Source of the DNA: CAG-390 sp045531455
GTDB lineage: Bacteria; Bacillota; Clostridia; Oscillospirales; CAG-272
DNA length: 36,703 nucleotides
Assembly (NCBI GenBank): GCA_045531455.1
Contig: JAZSEA010000074.1
Coordinates: forward strand, 1-36,703
Direction: 5' to 3'
Shown here: in pieces, positions 1 to 6,909 of the stretch
Layout: every line of letters begins with the position of its first letter
Position numbering within the stretch: the stretch's first letter is position 1
Notes under the pieces: generated by a model
Databases searched by the model: none
Told to the model about the DNA's origin: nothing
Seen by the model: only the letters and a program-made list of their open reading frames with translations
Position numbers and translations under genes: made by a program

Positions 1-112
1 TTTTGCGAAGCAAGGTATTAACCTTGCGAGTAAAAGCACGCCGAAATACGCGAAAAGTAATCGCCGTGAGGCAATTAGGTTCGACTCCCGTACGGCTAAG
101 GTCGGATCTGCG
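1..112. other. unassigned window edge
   Basis: No gene could be assigned. A small hairpin (GCAAGG/CCTTGC) lies near positions 12-29. A TTCGACT-like string near position 90 resembles a tRNA T-loop, but the flanking bases do not form a T-stem. The stretch is downstream of the minus-strand gene ending at 113 and could hold the end of a feature cut by the window edge. Confidence 0.3.
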
Positions 113-721
113 TTATTGTTCGTAATGATAATTGTTATTTATCAAAAATCTGTGCTCGGTATATTTCGGTATGCTTTCGATAAAGTGCTCGATCTCATCC
201 GAAAGATCGTAATTCTCTTCTGCGAGATATTGTGACAGAGAATAAGTCCTTTTTCCGAATTTTGCTTTGACCGTGATGCTTGCGGGAGTGACGTCGACGC
301 CGCGATACGCATAGTTGTATATTTTTGGCTTGAATTCGATCTCCGTAATTTTGTCCCACGGAATTATTCCGTCTTCAAGTATGATGCCGTAGGCGGTAAG
401 ATGTCCGTAACGGATGATATTCTTTTCGCCAAACTGCTTGTATTCCCTGACAAGCGATTCAAATTCGCTCTCCGGCATCGACGAGATCTGTCTTGTCTGA
501 AAAAGAAAATCGGCTGAGGTTGCGTATATGCCAAGGCAGAAAAATCCCGGCAAGAGAAGAAGGAATATTATTCCCATTGTCGCCGAAGCCAAATAGATCA
601 GTATCGAGAAAAAGAGCATAAAAGCCGCAAAGACAGCCAAGATCGTTACGGTGTGCTTGAATCTTTCGTACAATCTTTTCCCGAACGGCGAATATTTGAT
701 TCTTTCAAAATTGATCTTCAT
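113..721 (-). CDS. small membrane protein, paralog of the upstream gene
   Basis: A 202-residue protein of unknown function. It opens with MKINFERIKYSPFG, the same 14 residues that open the upstream gene, so I start it at this ATG rather than at the longer upstream in-frame start, which would run through the neighbour. Two hydrophobic segments near residues 25-75 form a membrane hairpin. A soluble C-terminal domain follows, with a PWDKITEIEF stretch similar to the PWDIIKEIEF of the neighbour. The layout (two membrane helices, then a beta-rich domain with a conserved Trp-centred strand) recalls YcxB-like or PH-like membrane proteins, but I do not claim membership. It starts one base after the upstream stop, has no clear ribosome binding site, and is probably translationally coupled. 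Confidence 0.7.
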   Translation of the reverse strand: MKINFERIKYSPFGKRLYERFKHTVTILAVFAAFMLFFSILIYLASATMGIIFLLLLPGFFCLGIYATSADFLFQTRQISSMPESEFESLVREYKQFGEKNIIRYGHLTAYGIILEDGIIPWDKITEIEFKPKIYNYAYRGVDVTPASITVKAKFGKRTYSLSQYLAEENYDLSDEIEHFIESIPKYTEHRFLINNNYHYEQ

Positions 722-722
722 T

Positions 723-1340
723 TTAAAATATAGTGTGATAGTATCTGTTGTTGATTTTGATCTCTCGGTCTGTGTACTTGGGAATGTTGGCTTTGAATTG
801 TTGAATATCCTCCGAGAGGTCGGCGGGGTAGTTTTTGATGTCTTCCTTGATGATGCGGCGGTGCTTGCCGCAGACAACGTGGATCTTAACTGTGGTTGAA
901 ACAACATATCGGTATTTTCCTCTTTGAGCCTGAAAGCTCGGCGTGAACTCGATCTCCTTGATAATATCCCAGGGGCAGATCTGCTCGCCGAGGATCAAGC
1001 CGTAGCTTGTCATACAGCCAAGGGTAATATCGTTGTTTTCCTTGAATTTTTTATATTCCTTAACAAGTTCATTGTGCTCCTCGTCGGTCATTGCGGAAAG
1101 CAGCTTTGCCTGAAAGAGCTTATCCGCGATTATTTTATAATCCACCCATATCAAGACGCCGAGGAATATAGCGCAGATAGCTGCTTCGATGTACATTTTC
1201 CCGCCCGCGCTGAGAGCACCCCAAAAACACAATACAATCATAAAGATGAAGAATGTGAGCGGTGCTGCGGATCCTAATAAGCCTCCGAATATTTTATATC
1301 CGAACGGCGAATATTTAATTCTTTCAAAATTGATCTTCAT
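723..1340 (-). CDS. small membrane protein, paralog of the downstream gene
   Basis: A 205-residue protein of unknown function. The ATG at 1340 is preceded by AGGAG seven bases upstream, so it is preferred over a TTG six codons earlier. Two hydrophobic segments lie at roughly residues 20-70, followed by a charged linker (TDEEHNELVKEYKKFKE) and a soluble domain with PWDIIKEIEF. The downstream gene has matching segments in the same order (SEFESLVREYKQFGE, PWDKITEIEF), so the pair arose by tandem duplication. A consensus promoter lies just upstream at 1367-1395. No catalytic residues are evident; a role in membrane sensing or envelope maintenance would be guesswork. Confidence 0.75.
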   Translation of the reverse strand: MKINFERIKYSPFGYKIFGGLLGSAAPLTFFIFMIVLCFWGALSAGGKMYIEAAICAIFLGVLIWVDYKIIADKLFQAKLLSAMTDEEHNELVKEYKKFKENNDITLGCMTSYGLILGEQICPWDIIKEIEFTPSFQAQRGKYRYVVSTTVKIHVVCGKHRRIIKEDIKNYPADLSEDIQQFKANIPKYTDREIKINNRYYHTIF

Positions 1341-1366
1341 TTTAATTCTCCTAATCAAGTGATTGT

Positions 1367-1395
1367 ATTATACCATAAAATGAATTAAATGTCAA
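1367..1395 (-). promoter_or_regulatory. sigma-A promoter for the paralog pair
   Basis: On the minus strand, TTGACA (1390-1395) and TATAAT (1367-1372) are separated by 17 nt: a perfect consensus. It is divergent from the sulfatase promoter. Confidence 0.85.
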
Positions 1396-1422
1396 TAGGT
1401 TTTGAAAATAAATTGCAACGTA

Positions 1423-1451
1423 TTGAAAAACTTGCAATAATATGATATAAT
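1423..1451 (+). promoter_or_regulatory. sigma-A promoter for the sulfatase gene
   Basis: TTGAAA (1423-1428) and TATAAT (1446-1451) with a 17-nt spacer. The two divergent -35 boxes are only 27 bp apart, so one regulator could govern both directions. Confidence 0.75.
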
Positions 1452-1484
1452 ATAAGCAATAATGCAATTATCACGGAGGCAAAA

Positions 1485-3044
1485 ATGGCTGACAAAAAGC
1501 AAATGGTATTTATAATGACCGACACACAGCGTTGGGATATGGTCAACTGCTACCGCGAGACGGGGCTTGCGACGCCTTGCCTTGATGCGCTTGCGGCGGA
1601 CGGCGTTCGTTTTGAGCGCGCATATACGACCCAGCCCGTCTGCGGACCGGCTCGCGCAGGTCTTTTCACCGGTACTTATCCCTCGTGGAACGGCTCGTGG
1701 GCGAACGGTATGGCTCTCGGAGACAACGTCAAGACGATCGGTCAGCGTCTCTCCGACAACGGTATAAGATGCGCATATATCGGCAAGTGGCATCTCGACG
1801 GTACCGATTATTTCGGCAACGGCTTCTGTCCCGAAGGTTGGGAGGAGGAGTATTGGTACGATATGCGCCGCTACCTCGAGGAGCTAACCGAAGACGAGCG
1901 CGTGAAATCCCGCGCGGTCAAGACGATGAAGTTTGAAAGCATCCCCGAGGACTTCACCTACGGCTCGCGGGTCCTCAAGCGCGCTCTTGATTTTATGGAG
2001 AAGTATAAGGATGAGGATTACTTCCTTGTCGTTTCCTTCGACGAGCCGCACGGACCCTTCCTCAGCCCCGAGCCCTATGCGAGCATGTACAAGGACTATG
2101 AATTCCCGAAGAATCCTGCGGTTTGGGACACTCTCGAGGGCAAGCCGACGCATCAGAAGGTATGGGCGGCGGAGAAGGGCAATACCGAGAAGAACCGCGA
2201 CGAGATCAGGATCAAGCAGCCCGCGTATTTCGGATGCAACTCTTATGCCGACCACCTCATCGGCGAGGTTGTAAAGTGCGTGCCCGACAGCGCGATGATA
2301 ATGTACACCTCCGACCACGGCGATCTCCTTCAGTCGCATTGCCTCTTTGCAAAGGGTCCCGCGGCATACGATGACGTTGCGCGTATACCCTTCATCGTCC
2401 GCCATCCCGAGGGCGAGCGCGGTGCGGTCTACTCGAAGCATCCCGTCTCGCATATCAGCGTCTGCCCGACCGTTATGGAATTCTTCGGACTTCCGATCCC
2501 GAAGGTCCTGCAGGGCGAGAGCATCCTCGATGCCTGCCGCGACACGAACGCCGAGGCTCCCGAGCTCGTCTTCTACGAATTCACCCGCTTCGAGCAGGAT
2601 CACGATCACTACGGCGGACTTCAGCCGATGCGTGCCGTCACCGACGGAAGATACAAGCTTGCGATCAATCTGCTCTCGGAGGACGAGTTTTACGATCTCG
2701 AGAAGGACCCCTACGAGCTTAATAACCTGATCGACTCGGAGGAATATGCCGCCGAGCGCGACCGTCTGCACGATGCGATCCTTGACCGTATGTGCTCTCA
2801 GCGCGATCCCTTCCGCGGCTACTATTGGGACAACCGCCCCTGGCGCCGCGATGCCGCCGCTCCGAATTGGAGATACCGCGGCTTTACACGTCAGCGCGAG
2901 AACGAGGAATACGAGCCCCGTCAGCTCGATTTCGTCAACGGACTCGTTATGAACCACCCCCAGCGCTTCAAGATCAGCAACTCGAGCGTCAAGTTCGAAT
3001 CGATCGACCACCTCGTTGAGTGGCTTAAACACTACGATGACTGA
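1485..3044 (+). CDS. sulfatase (formylglycine-dependent, Cys-type)
   Basis: A 519-residue alkaline-phosphatase-superfamily sulfatase that would hydrolyse sulfate esters, probably on glycans or small sulfated compounds. The catalytic motif CGPAR starts at Cys53, which must be oxidised to formylglycine, and Arg57 completes C-x-P-x-R. Other family landmarks are MTDTQRWD near residues 11-18 (metal binding), GKWHL at 100-104, FDEPHGPF at 185-192, and TSDHGD at 275-280 (metal-binding Asp/His). No signal peptide is visible, so it appears cytoplasmic. GGAGG lies seven to eight bases before the ATG. In an anaerobe, activation would need an anSME-type radical SAM maturase; none is adjacent, and the radical SAM genes in this window look like other families. 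Substrate cannot be read from sequence. Confidence 0.92.
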   Translation: MADKKQMVFIMTDTQRWDMVNCYRETGLATPCLDALAADGVRFERAYTTQPVCGPARAGLFTGTYPSWNGSWANGMALGDNVKTIGQRLSDNGIRCAYIGKWHLDGTDYFGNGFCPEGWEEEYWYDMRRYLEELTEDERVKSRAVKTMKFESIPEDFTYGSRVLKRALDFMEKYKDEDYFLVVSFDEPHGPFLSPEPYASMYKDYEFPKNPAVWDTLEGKPTHQKVWAAEKGNTEKNRDEIRIKQPAYFGCNSYADHLIGEVVKCVPDSAMIMYTSDHGDLLQSHCLFAKGPAAYDDVARIPFIVRHPEGERGAVYSKHPVSHISVCPTVMEFFGLPIPKVLQGESILDACRDTNAEAPELVFYEFTRFEQDHDHYGGLQPMRAVTDGRYKLAINLLSEDEFYDLEKDPYELNNLIDSEEYAAERDRLHDAILDRMCSQRDPFRGYYWDNRPWRRDAAAPNWRYRGFTRQRENEEYEPRQLDFVNGLVMNHPQRFKISNSSVKFESIDHLVEWLKHYDD

Positions 3045-3054
3045 CGCCTGGTAA

Positions 3055-3383
3055 AGTGCAGATGGAGTGCAGATGGAGTGCAGAGTGCAGAATGCAGAGT
3101 GCAGAGTTATGGAAGCTTTTCGAACTTTGTTCGAAAAGCATACCGAAATAAATATATTTTGTGCTGATAATCCTATGTTACACTAAGAACTATAACAAGT
3201 AAATAGAAAACTCGAGATATAGTGAAACGTAAAACTTCATTATATCTCGAGTTTCTTATTATTTACTAAACATCGGGTTAGAACAGCACAAAAGGCTATC
3301 AAGCAGAAATACAATTATCAAAGGAACAATTTCCGAGCATCGCGAGGAAATATTCCATAACTCTGCATTCTGCACTCTGCACT
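3055..3383. repeat. non-coding element bounded by inverted heptamer arrays
   Basis: The left end is a repeat tract: two 11-nt units (AGTGCAGATGG), then 7-nt units of AGTGCAG type up to about 3104, ending AGTTATGG. The right end (3353-3383) is almost its exact reverse complement. Inside, nested inverted repeats pair TTTTGTGCTG (about 3158-3167) with CAGCACAAAA (about 3285-3294), and a long central hairpin lies at 3199-3266. There is no open frame of note. It behaves like a MITE or a large structured intergenic repeat between the convergent sulfatase and lipoprotein genes. Confidence 0.75.
3199..3266. repeat. long central hairpin, related to the hairpin at 36501
   Basis: The core arms CTCGAGATATA and TATATCTCGAG flank a loop containing CGTAAAAC. 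Outer arms AGTAAAT/ATTTACT extend the stem with minor mismatches. It ends in a short T-rich run and could terminate transcription in both directions. The loop and lower stem resemble the hairpin at 36501-36546. Confidence 0.7.
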
Positions 3384-3402
3384 CTTTTCCCGCTCCGCGG
3401 GA

Positions 3403-4317
3403 TCAAATCTCCCACGTCGCAAGCCACGCGGCAAATTCCTGATAGGTCGCCTGCATAAGTGCCTCGAACTCATCGGCGCGGTTCATCTTGTACTGAGTTC
3501 TGCCGTCGCCGAAGACGGTGGAATACTCGGTGACTGCAGTGTAGTTACCCGCATCGATCTCGGCAAGCGCATCCTCGGCAAGCTTTTCGGCTTTCCTGAT
3601 ATTTTCGACAAGCGCGGTGAAATCGGTCTTGCTTACGCTTTCAACCTTTGCAACAAGCGAATCGAAATATCCTTCCTTGTAGCCGTAGTTGTACTGCGCT
3701 CCGTCGTTCTTGCAGAAGATATCAACGTCGTTCGGATAAAGATAATCCGAGCCGCCCTCGAATTGTGCCGTATATGTCGGCCAGAAGCAGAGGAAGTTCA
3801 CGTATTCGTACATCTGATAGATCTCCGAGATAACGTCGGTCGAGGCAAGCTGCTGCCAGAGCTTGATCTTCGGATCGAGATCGTCGGTATCAAGAACGGT
3901 ATAGACCGCGTCCTTGATGCGGTAATTGTATTCATATCCGAATTCGTCGGTGTAGTCGCCGAATTCGAGAACGCCCGTAACCTGAATCGCGCGGTCTGTA
4001 AACTCAAAACCGTCGCTCGACTTCGCGTAGACTGCCATCGTGTTCGCAAGCTGCGTCGTGTTCGGTACGCAGAAGGGACAGCTCTGGTAGGGGAGATTCA
4101 TAAGATACATAAACTCGCCCGAGATCGGAGAGAGAGTCGACATATATCCTATGATCGATACCGATTGCCCGTCGAGCTTCTGCATTTCCTCGATGCTCTG
4201 CGCCTGAGAGAATGAAAGAAGCTGCGCACCCTCTTCTTCGGATTTGTCACTGCAGCCGACAAACGAGGTCAGGAGAAGTGACAGAGCAAGCGTAAAAACG
4301 ATGATCTTCTTTATCAT
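3403..4317 (-). CDS. lipoprotein of the His-rich ABC cluster, with CPFC motif
   Basis: A 304-residue secreted lipoprotein. The signal peptide (MIKKIIVFTLALSLL...) ends in a lipobox with Cys22 (FVGC), so the mature protein is anchored outside the membrane. A domain around residues 35-145 contains SCPFC (a C-x-x-C in a short loop) and ITGVLEFGDY-like beta strands of OB-fold style. The rest is helical and acidic with no recognised motif. The ATG overlaps the permease stop as ATGA, which fixes the start and implies translational coupling; the frame also extends upstream as a shadow of the permease gene. The CxxC pair and the His-rich neighbour suggest metal binding on the outside. It may be a substrate-delivery or accessory subunit; this is inference from context. 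Confidence 0.8.
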   Translation of the reverse strand: MIKKIIVFTLALSLLLTSFVGCSDKSEEEGAQLLSFSQAQSIEEMQKLDGQSVSIIGYMSTLSPISGEFMYLMNLPYQSCPFCVPNTTQLANTMAVYAKSSDGFEFTDRAIQVTGVLEFGDYTDEFGYEYNYRIKDAVYTVLDTDDLDPKIKLWQQLASTDVISEIYQMYEYVNFLCFWPTYTAQFEGGSDYLYPNDVDIFCKNDGAQYNYGYKEGYFDSLVAKVESVSKTDFTALVENIRKAEKLAEDALAEIDAGNYTAVTEYSTVFGDGRTQYKMNRADEFEALMQATYQEFAAWLATWEI

Positions 4318-5510
4318 TCGGAAAGACCGTCCTTTCTTGACATACCAACCGTACAGATAACTGTCGGAATAACGCTGATAGCGAAAACGATCACCATAAT
4401 AGCGAGCTCGAAGGGGTAGATGCGAGACGAGTTCAGCACGATCCCCATAGAAGCCACGTACTCTCTCATCAGTATCAGGCAGAGCCTCGATGCCGCGAAG
4501 GCGAGAATAGTCGAGATCAGACCGATGATCGCGTTCTGCAGGATGTAGAGCAGATTTATCTTGCCCATTCCGATACCGATCAGACGCATCAGTGCGATCT
4601 CCTTCTTGGAATCGTACATATTGAGCAGGGTGATAACCGAGATGATAAAAATGTTCATTATTAATATAATGATGCAAAGGATATATACGATCTTCGAGCT
4701 CATATCGACGTTTTCAAGTACCTCGCGGAGAACCTCGGAGGGGTTGATCACGAGAAGAGAAGCGTCCTCGCCGTATTCGGATTTCAGCGCGCTGTAATGG
4801 TTGAAGCTCTTCGACTTGACGAGGATCGCGCAGATCTCGCCGTGCTCCTCGTGCTCACCGTGTTCTTCCTCTTCGTGTTCCTCGTGCTCCTCGTGTTCCT
4901 CGTGACCGTGATCGTGCGTCGCCCATACGGTTTCTACAGCCGTGAAGATCACGTTGTCGTATGAGGTGTTCGTTTGCTTGAGGATTCCGACGACCTTGAG
5001 AGGATTTGCAGCGTGCGATGCTCCGCCCTCGGAGAGGCCGTGCGAGGTGATAAGCTCGTCTCCGAGACTGAGTCCGTATTTCTTTGCGACCGCGCTTCCG
5101 ACAACACATTCAAATCTTTCGCCGAACATTTCTCCCTCGCCTATCTCCTTTCCGTCAAGGAAGAGAGGCTCGGTGCCGACGATCTTTGCGCCGTTGTAGG
5201 AATCGCCCATCGTAAAGGGAACGACCGCATTTACGCGCATGTCGGACTGAAGCTTTTCGACATATTCGTACGAGATAGTGCCGAGCGGCTTGTCGGTGAA
5301 GAACATTGTGTTCATCGCAAGCTGAGTTGAGCTTCCCGAGGGTCCTATTATCATATCGTAGTATCCTGCGGTGCTTTTGAATCCGTCGTCGACCTGCTCC
5401 GAGATATTGTAAGCCAGAAGCGCGACCGAAGCGGAAATTACGATCGAAATGACGATCAGTATGATCTTGACCTTTTTGATCGCCATATTTTTGATTGCAA
5501 ATTTAAACAT
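4314..5510 (-). CDS. FtsX-like ABC permease with histidine-rich loop
   Basis: A 398-residue permease of the MacB/FtsX type. One membrane helix at about residues 12-34 is followed by a large extracytoplasmic domain, then three helices at about 273-297, 322-345 and 367-389. The topology is the usual 1+3 arrangement. Residues 199-223 form an EEH-rich stretch holding nine histidines (starting HDHGHEEHEEHEE), an obvious candidate for binding Zn or another transition metal outside the cell. It overlaps the ATPase gene by 8 bp and the lipoprotein gene by ATGA. FtsX-type permeases usually move no ion themselves but work mechanically on lipids, peptides or bound proteins, so this may be metal trafficking or export rather than a classic channel. 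A zinc-related FtsX-type system (Zrg) is known in Vibrio; homology to it is not shown here. Confidence 0.88.
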   Translation of the reverse strand: MFKFAIKNMAIKKVKIILIVISIVISASVALLAYNISEQVDDGFKSTAGYYDMIIGPSGSSTQLAMNTMFFTDKPLGTISYEYVEKLQSDMRVNAVVPFTMGDSYNGAKIVGTEPLFLDGKEIGEGEMFGERFECVVGSAVAKKYGLSLGDELITSHGLSEGGASHAANPLKVVGILKQTNTSYDNVIFTAVETVWATHDHGHEEHEEHEEHEEEEHGEHEEHGEICAILVKSKSFNHYSALKSEYGEDASLLVINPSEVLREVLENVDMSSKIVYILCIIILIMNIFIISVITLLNMYDSKKEIALMRLIGIGMGKINLLYILQNAIIGLISTILAFAASRLCLILMREYVASMGIVLNSSRIYPFELAIMVIVFAISVIPTVICTVGMSRKDGLSE

Positions 5511-6144
5511 CGCGCCTACCTCCCGTCACTTCGTTCATATCAACGGTGAAGTCGAAGTACTTTCCGAGACGTTCGTCGTGCGTTACTGCGATCAGAGTCT
5601 TGCCGCTCGAGACCTCGATAAGCTGTTTTATGACCGCTTCGCCTATTGCAAAGTTCAGGTTTCCCGTAGGCTCGTCCGCAAGAATGATCTCGGGCTTCTT
5701 GACGATCGCGCGTGCAATGGCGACTCTCTGCTTTTCTCCGCCCGAAAGATGCTTGACTTTCTTGTTCTTTTTGTCGAGAATACCAAGCTCACGGAGAACT
5801 TCGTCGGCGGCGGAGGTGTCTACCTTCTCAAGCTTAAGAATGTTGATGTTGTCAATGACCGTCATCTCGGGGATGAGCTTGAAATCCTGAAAAATGTATC
5901 CTATATTATTAATGCGGAATTTGTCGCGTTCCTTCTGCGGCTTTGAGGATGTCACCTCGCCTGCGATCTCTATCGATCCGCTGTCGGGAGAGAGGATCCC
6001 GGCTATCATGTTGAGCAGGGTGGATTTGCCGCATCCCGAAGCTCCGAGGAGCATATAGGATTTTCCCCGCTCGAATACGAGATCGCGGTAATCTATCGCA
6101 GTCTCGTTTTTGAAATGCTTTGAAAGATTAGTGGTTTTTATCAT
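5503..6144 (-). CDS. ABC transporter ATPase of LolD/MacB type
   Basis: A 213-residue nucleotide-binding subunit. Walker A is GASGCGKST (34-42), the Q-loop is Gln86, the signature is LSGGEKQR (133-140), Walker B with catalytic Glu is ILADEPTGNL (about 154-163), and the switch His is His189 (AVTHD). The DEPTGNL variant is typical of the LolD/MacB/FtsE branch that partners FtsX-like permeases, matching the next gene. AAAGGAG lies before the ATG. The C terminus overlaps the permease start by 8 bp, so ATPase and permease are translated in near-equal amounts. Confidence 0.93.
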   Translation of the reverse strand: MIKTTNLSKHFKNETAIDYRDLVFERGKSYMLLGASGCGKSTLLNMIAGILSPDSGSIEIAGEVTSSKPQKERDKFRINNIGYIFQDFKLIPEMTVIDNINILKLEKVDTSAADEVLRELGILDKKNKKVKHLSGGEKQRVAIARAIVKKPEIILADEPTGNLNFAIGEAVIKQLIEVSSGKTLIAVTHDERLGKYFDFTVDMNEVTGGRRDV

Positions 6145-6192
6145 TGTTTAACTCCTTTGATTTTCTTTGGTTTATAAGAATATCAAAGTGAG

Positions 6193-6486
6193 TTACGATA
6201 AGATCTTTGTTTTGAGCCTGATCGGAGTAGATACCGTCCGTGAGATCGGCAAAAATCGCACGAGCGAGTATAATAATATAATAATGAAGAAAGTCACAGG
6301 GAAGACTGCTGCGGTAATGATCAGATTCTGCAGCATTTGTAACGCGCCCGAAACGAAGCAGATCAGGCATCGGTTGCGGGAACAAGAGTGATCGTGGCTG
6401 TCGGAGATTTCAACAGCGGGAGAGAGCAGATTTGCGAAAAGAATCAGAGTCGTGAGTAGTATAATGATAGCGCGCCTGTATCTCAT
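6193..6486 (-). CDS. small His/Cys-rich membrane protein, first gene of the ABC operon
   Basis: A 97-residue protein of unknown family. Residues 6-24 are hydrophobic (signal or first helix). A short extracytoplasmic loop follows with SHDHSC...C..C: His31, His33, Cys35, Cys40 and Cys43. A second helix spans about residues 54-77 and the tail is basic. The loop is a compact metal-site candidate. An AAAGGAGG ribosome binding site stands nine bases before the ATG, and a consensus promoter lies just upstream, so it leads the operon. Its position before an ABC system whose permease carries a His cluster supports a shared metal theme. It could be a metal chaperone or sensor at the membrane; not proven. 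Confidence 0.75.
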   Translation of the reverse strand: MRYRRAIIILLTTLILFANLLSPAVEISDSHDHSCSRNRCLICFVSGALQMLQNLIITAAVFPVTFFIIILLYSLVRFLPISRTVSTPIRLKTKILS

Positions 6487-6518
6487 GCCGTTGCCTCCTT
6501 TTAAAAGTTCTCGGCTAT

Positions 6519-6547
6519 ATTATACCATATATTCGACGGAATGTCAA
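6519..6547 (-). promoter_or_regulatory. sigma-A promoter of the His-rich ABC operon
   Basis: On the minus strand TTGACA (6542-6547) and TATAAT (6519-6524) are separated by 17 nt. An 8-bp direct repeat flanks the -35 box (see next feature). Confidence 0.87.
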
Positions 6548-6559
6548 TTATTTCGACGG
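6532..6559. promoter_or_regulatory. direct-repeat candidate operator around the -35 box
   Basis: TTCGACGG occurs at 6532-6539 and again at 6552-6559, on either side of the -35 hexamer. The start-to-start spacing is 20 bp, close to two helical turns, so a dimer could bind both copies on one DNA face and affect transcription. No regulator gene is adjacent. Confidence 0.5.
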
Positions 6560-6635
6560 TGAAGGTTGTGTGAAGGTTGGTGAAATTTCATCGCGTTAAA
6601 TGAGAAAAAACGGCTTGTGAATAAAAATCAAAAAA

Positions 6636-6654
6636 TATTCCATAATATGGAATA
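6636..6654. promoter_or_regulatory. perfect 19-bp palindrome upstream of a surface-protein promoter
   Basis: TATTCCATA-A-TATGGAATA is a perfect dyad with 9-bp arms, centred about 80 bp upstream of the -35 box at 6722. The size suits a dimeric regulator. It is AT-rich and may be chance. Confidence 0.35.
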
Positions 6655-6721
6655 GAGCAGAGGTGCAGTACAAAAAACGATAACTTTTTTTGTTTTTTGG
6701 AAAATATTTTTTCAAAAGGTA

Positions 6722-6750
6722 TTGACAAAAAGCAAAAAGTGGTGTACAAT
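6722..6750 (+). promoter_or_regulatory. sigma-A promoter for the cohesin/dockerin protein
   Basis: TTGACA (6722-6727) and TACAAT (6745-6750) with a 17-nt spacer. The predicted transcript has a leader of about 150 nt before the ATG at 6910, long for this window. I recognise no riboswitch in it. Confidence 0.82.
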
Positions 6751-6909
6751 ATCTTACGTGATGTTATGCTATGCCGAAGTATATCAATTGACGCTTGGTA
6801 TGCGGGGGCGGCGAGACTTGTGTCGAGTCCTCGGACGGAACACAATATCTTGTCGAAAGCATGGCATGACGGCCCCAAAAAATTATATTTTTTCGAAAGG
6901 AAAGAAAAC

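Noticed and set aside
60..112. tRNA 3' end (TTCGACT loop-like string)
   Set aside because: Flanking bases do not pair into a 5-bp T-stem, and no acceptor stem or CCA is present.
1884..3032. 382-codon minus-strand open frame
   Set aside because: Opposite the well-supported sulfatase gene, with no recognisable protein pattern.
4855..5109. frame change or error around the permease His tract
   Set aside because: The His/Glu stretch is in frame with strong FtsX features on both sides, so it is a true insert of the permease.
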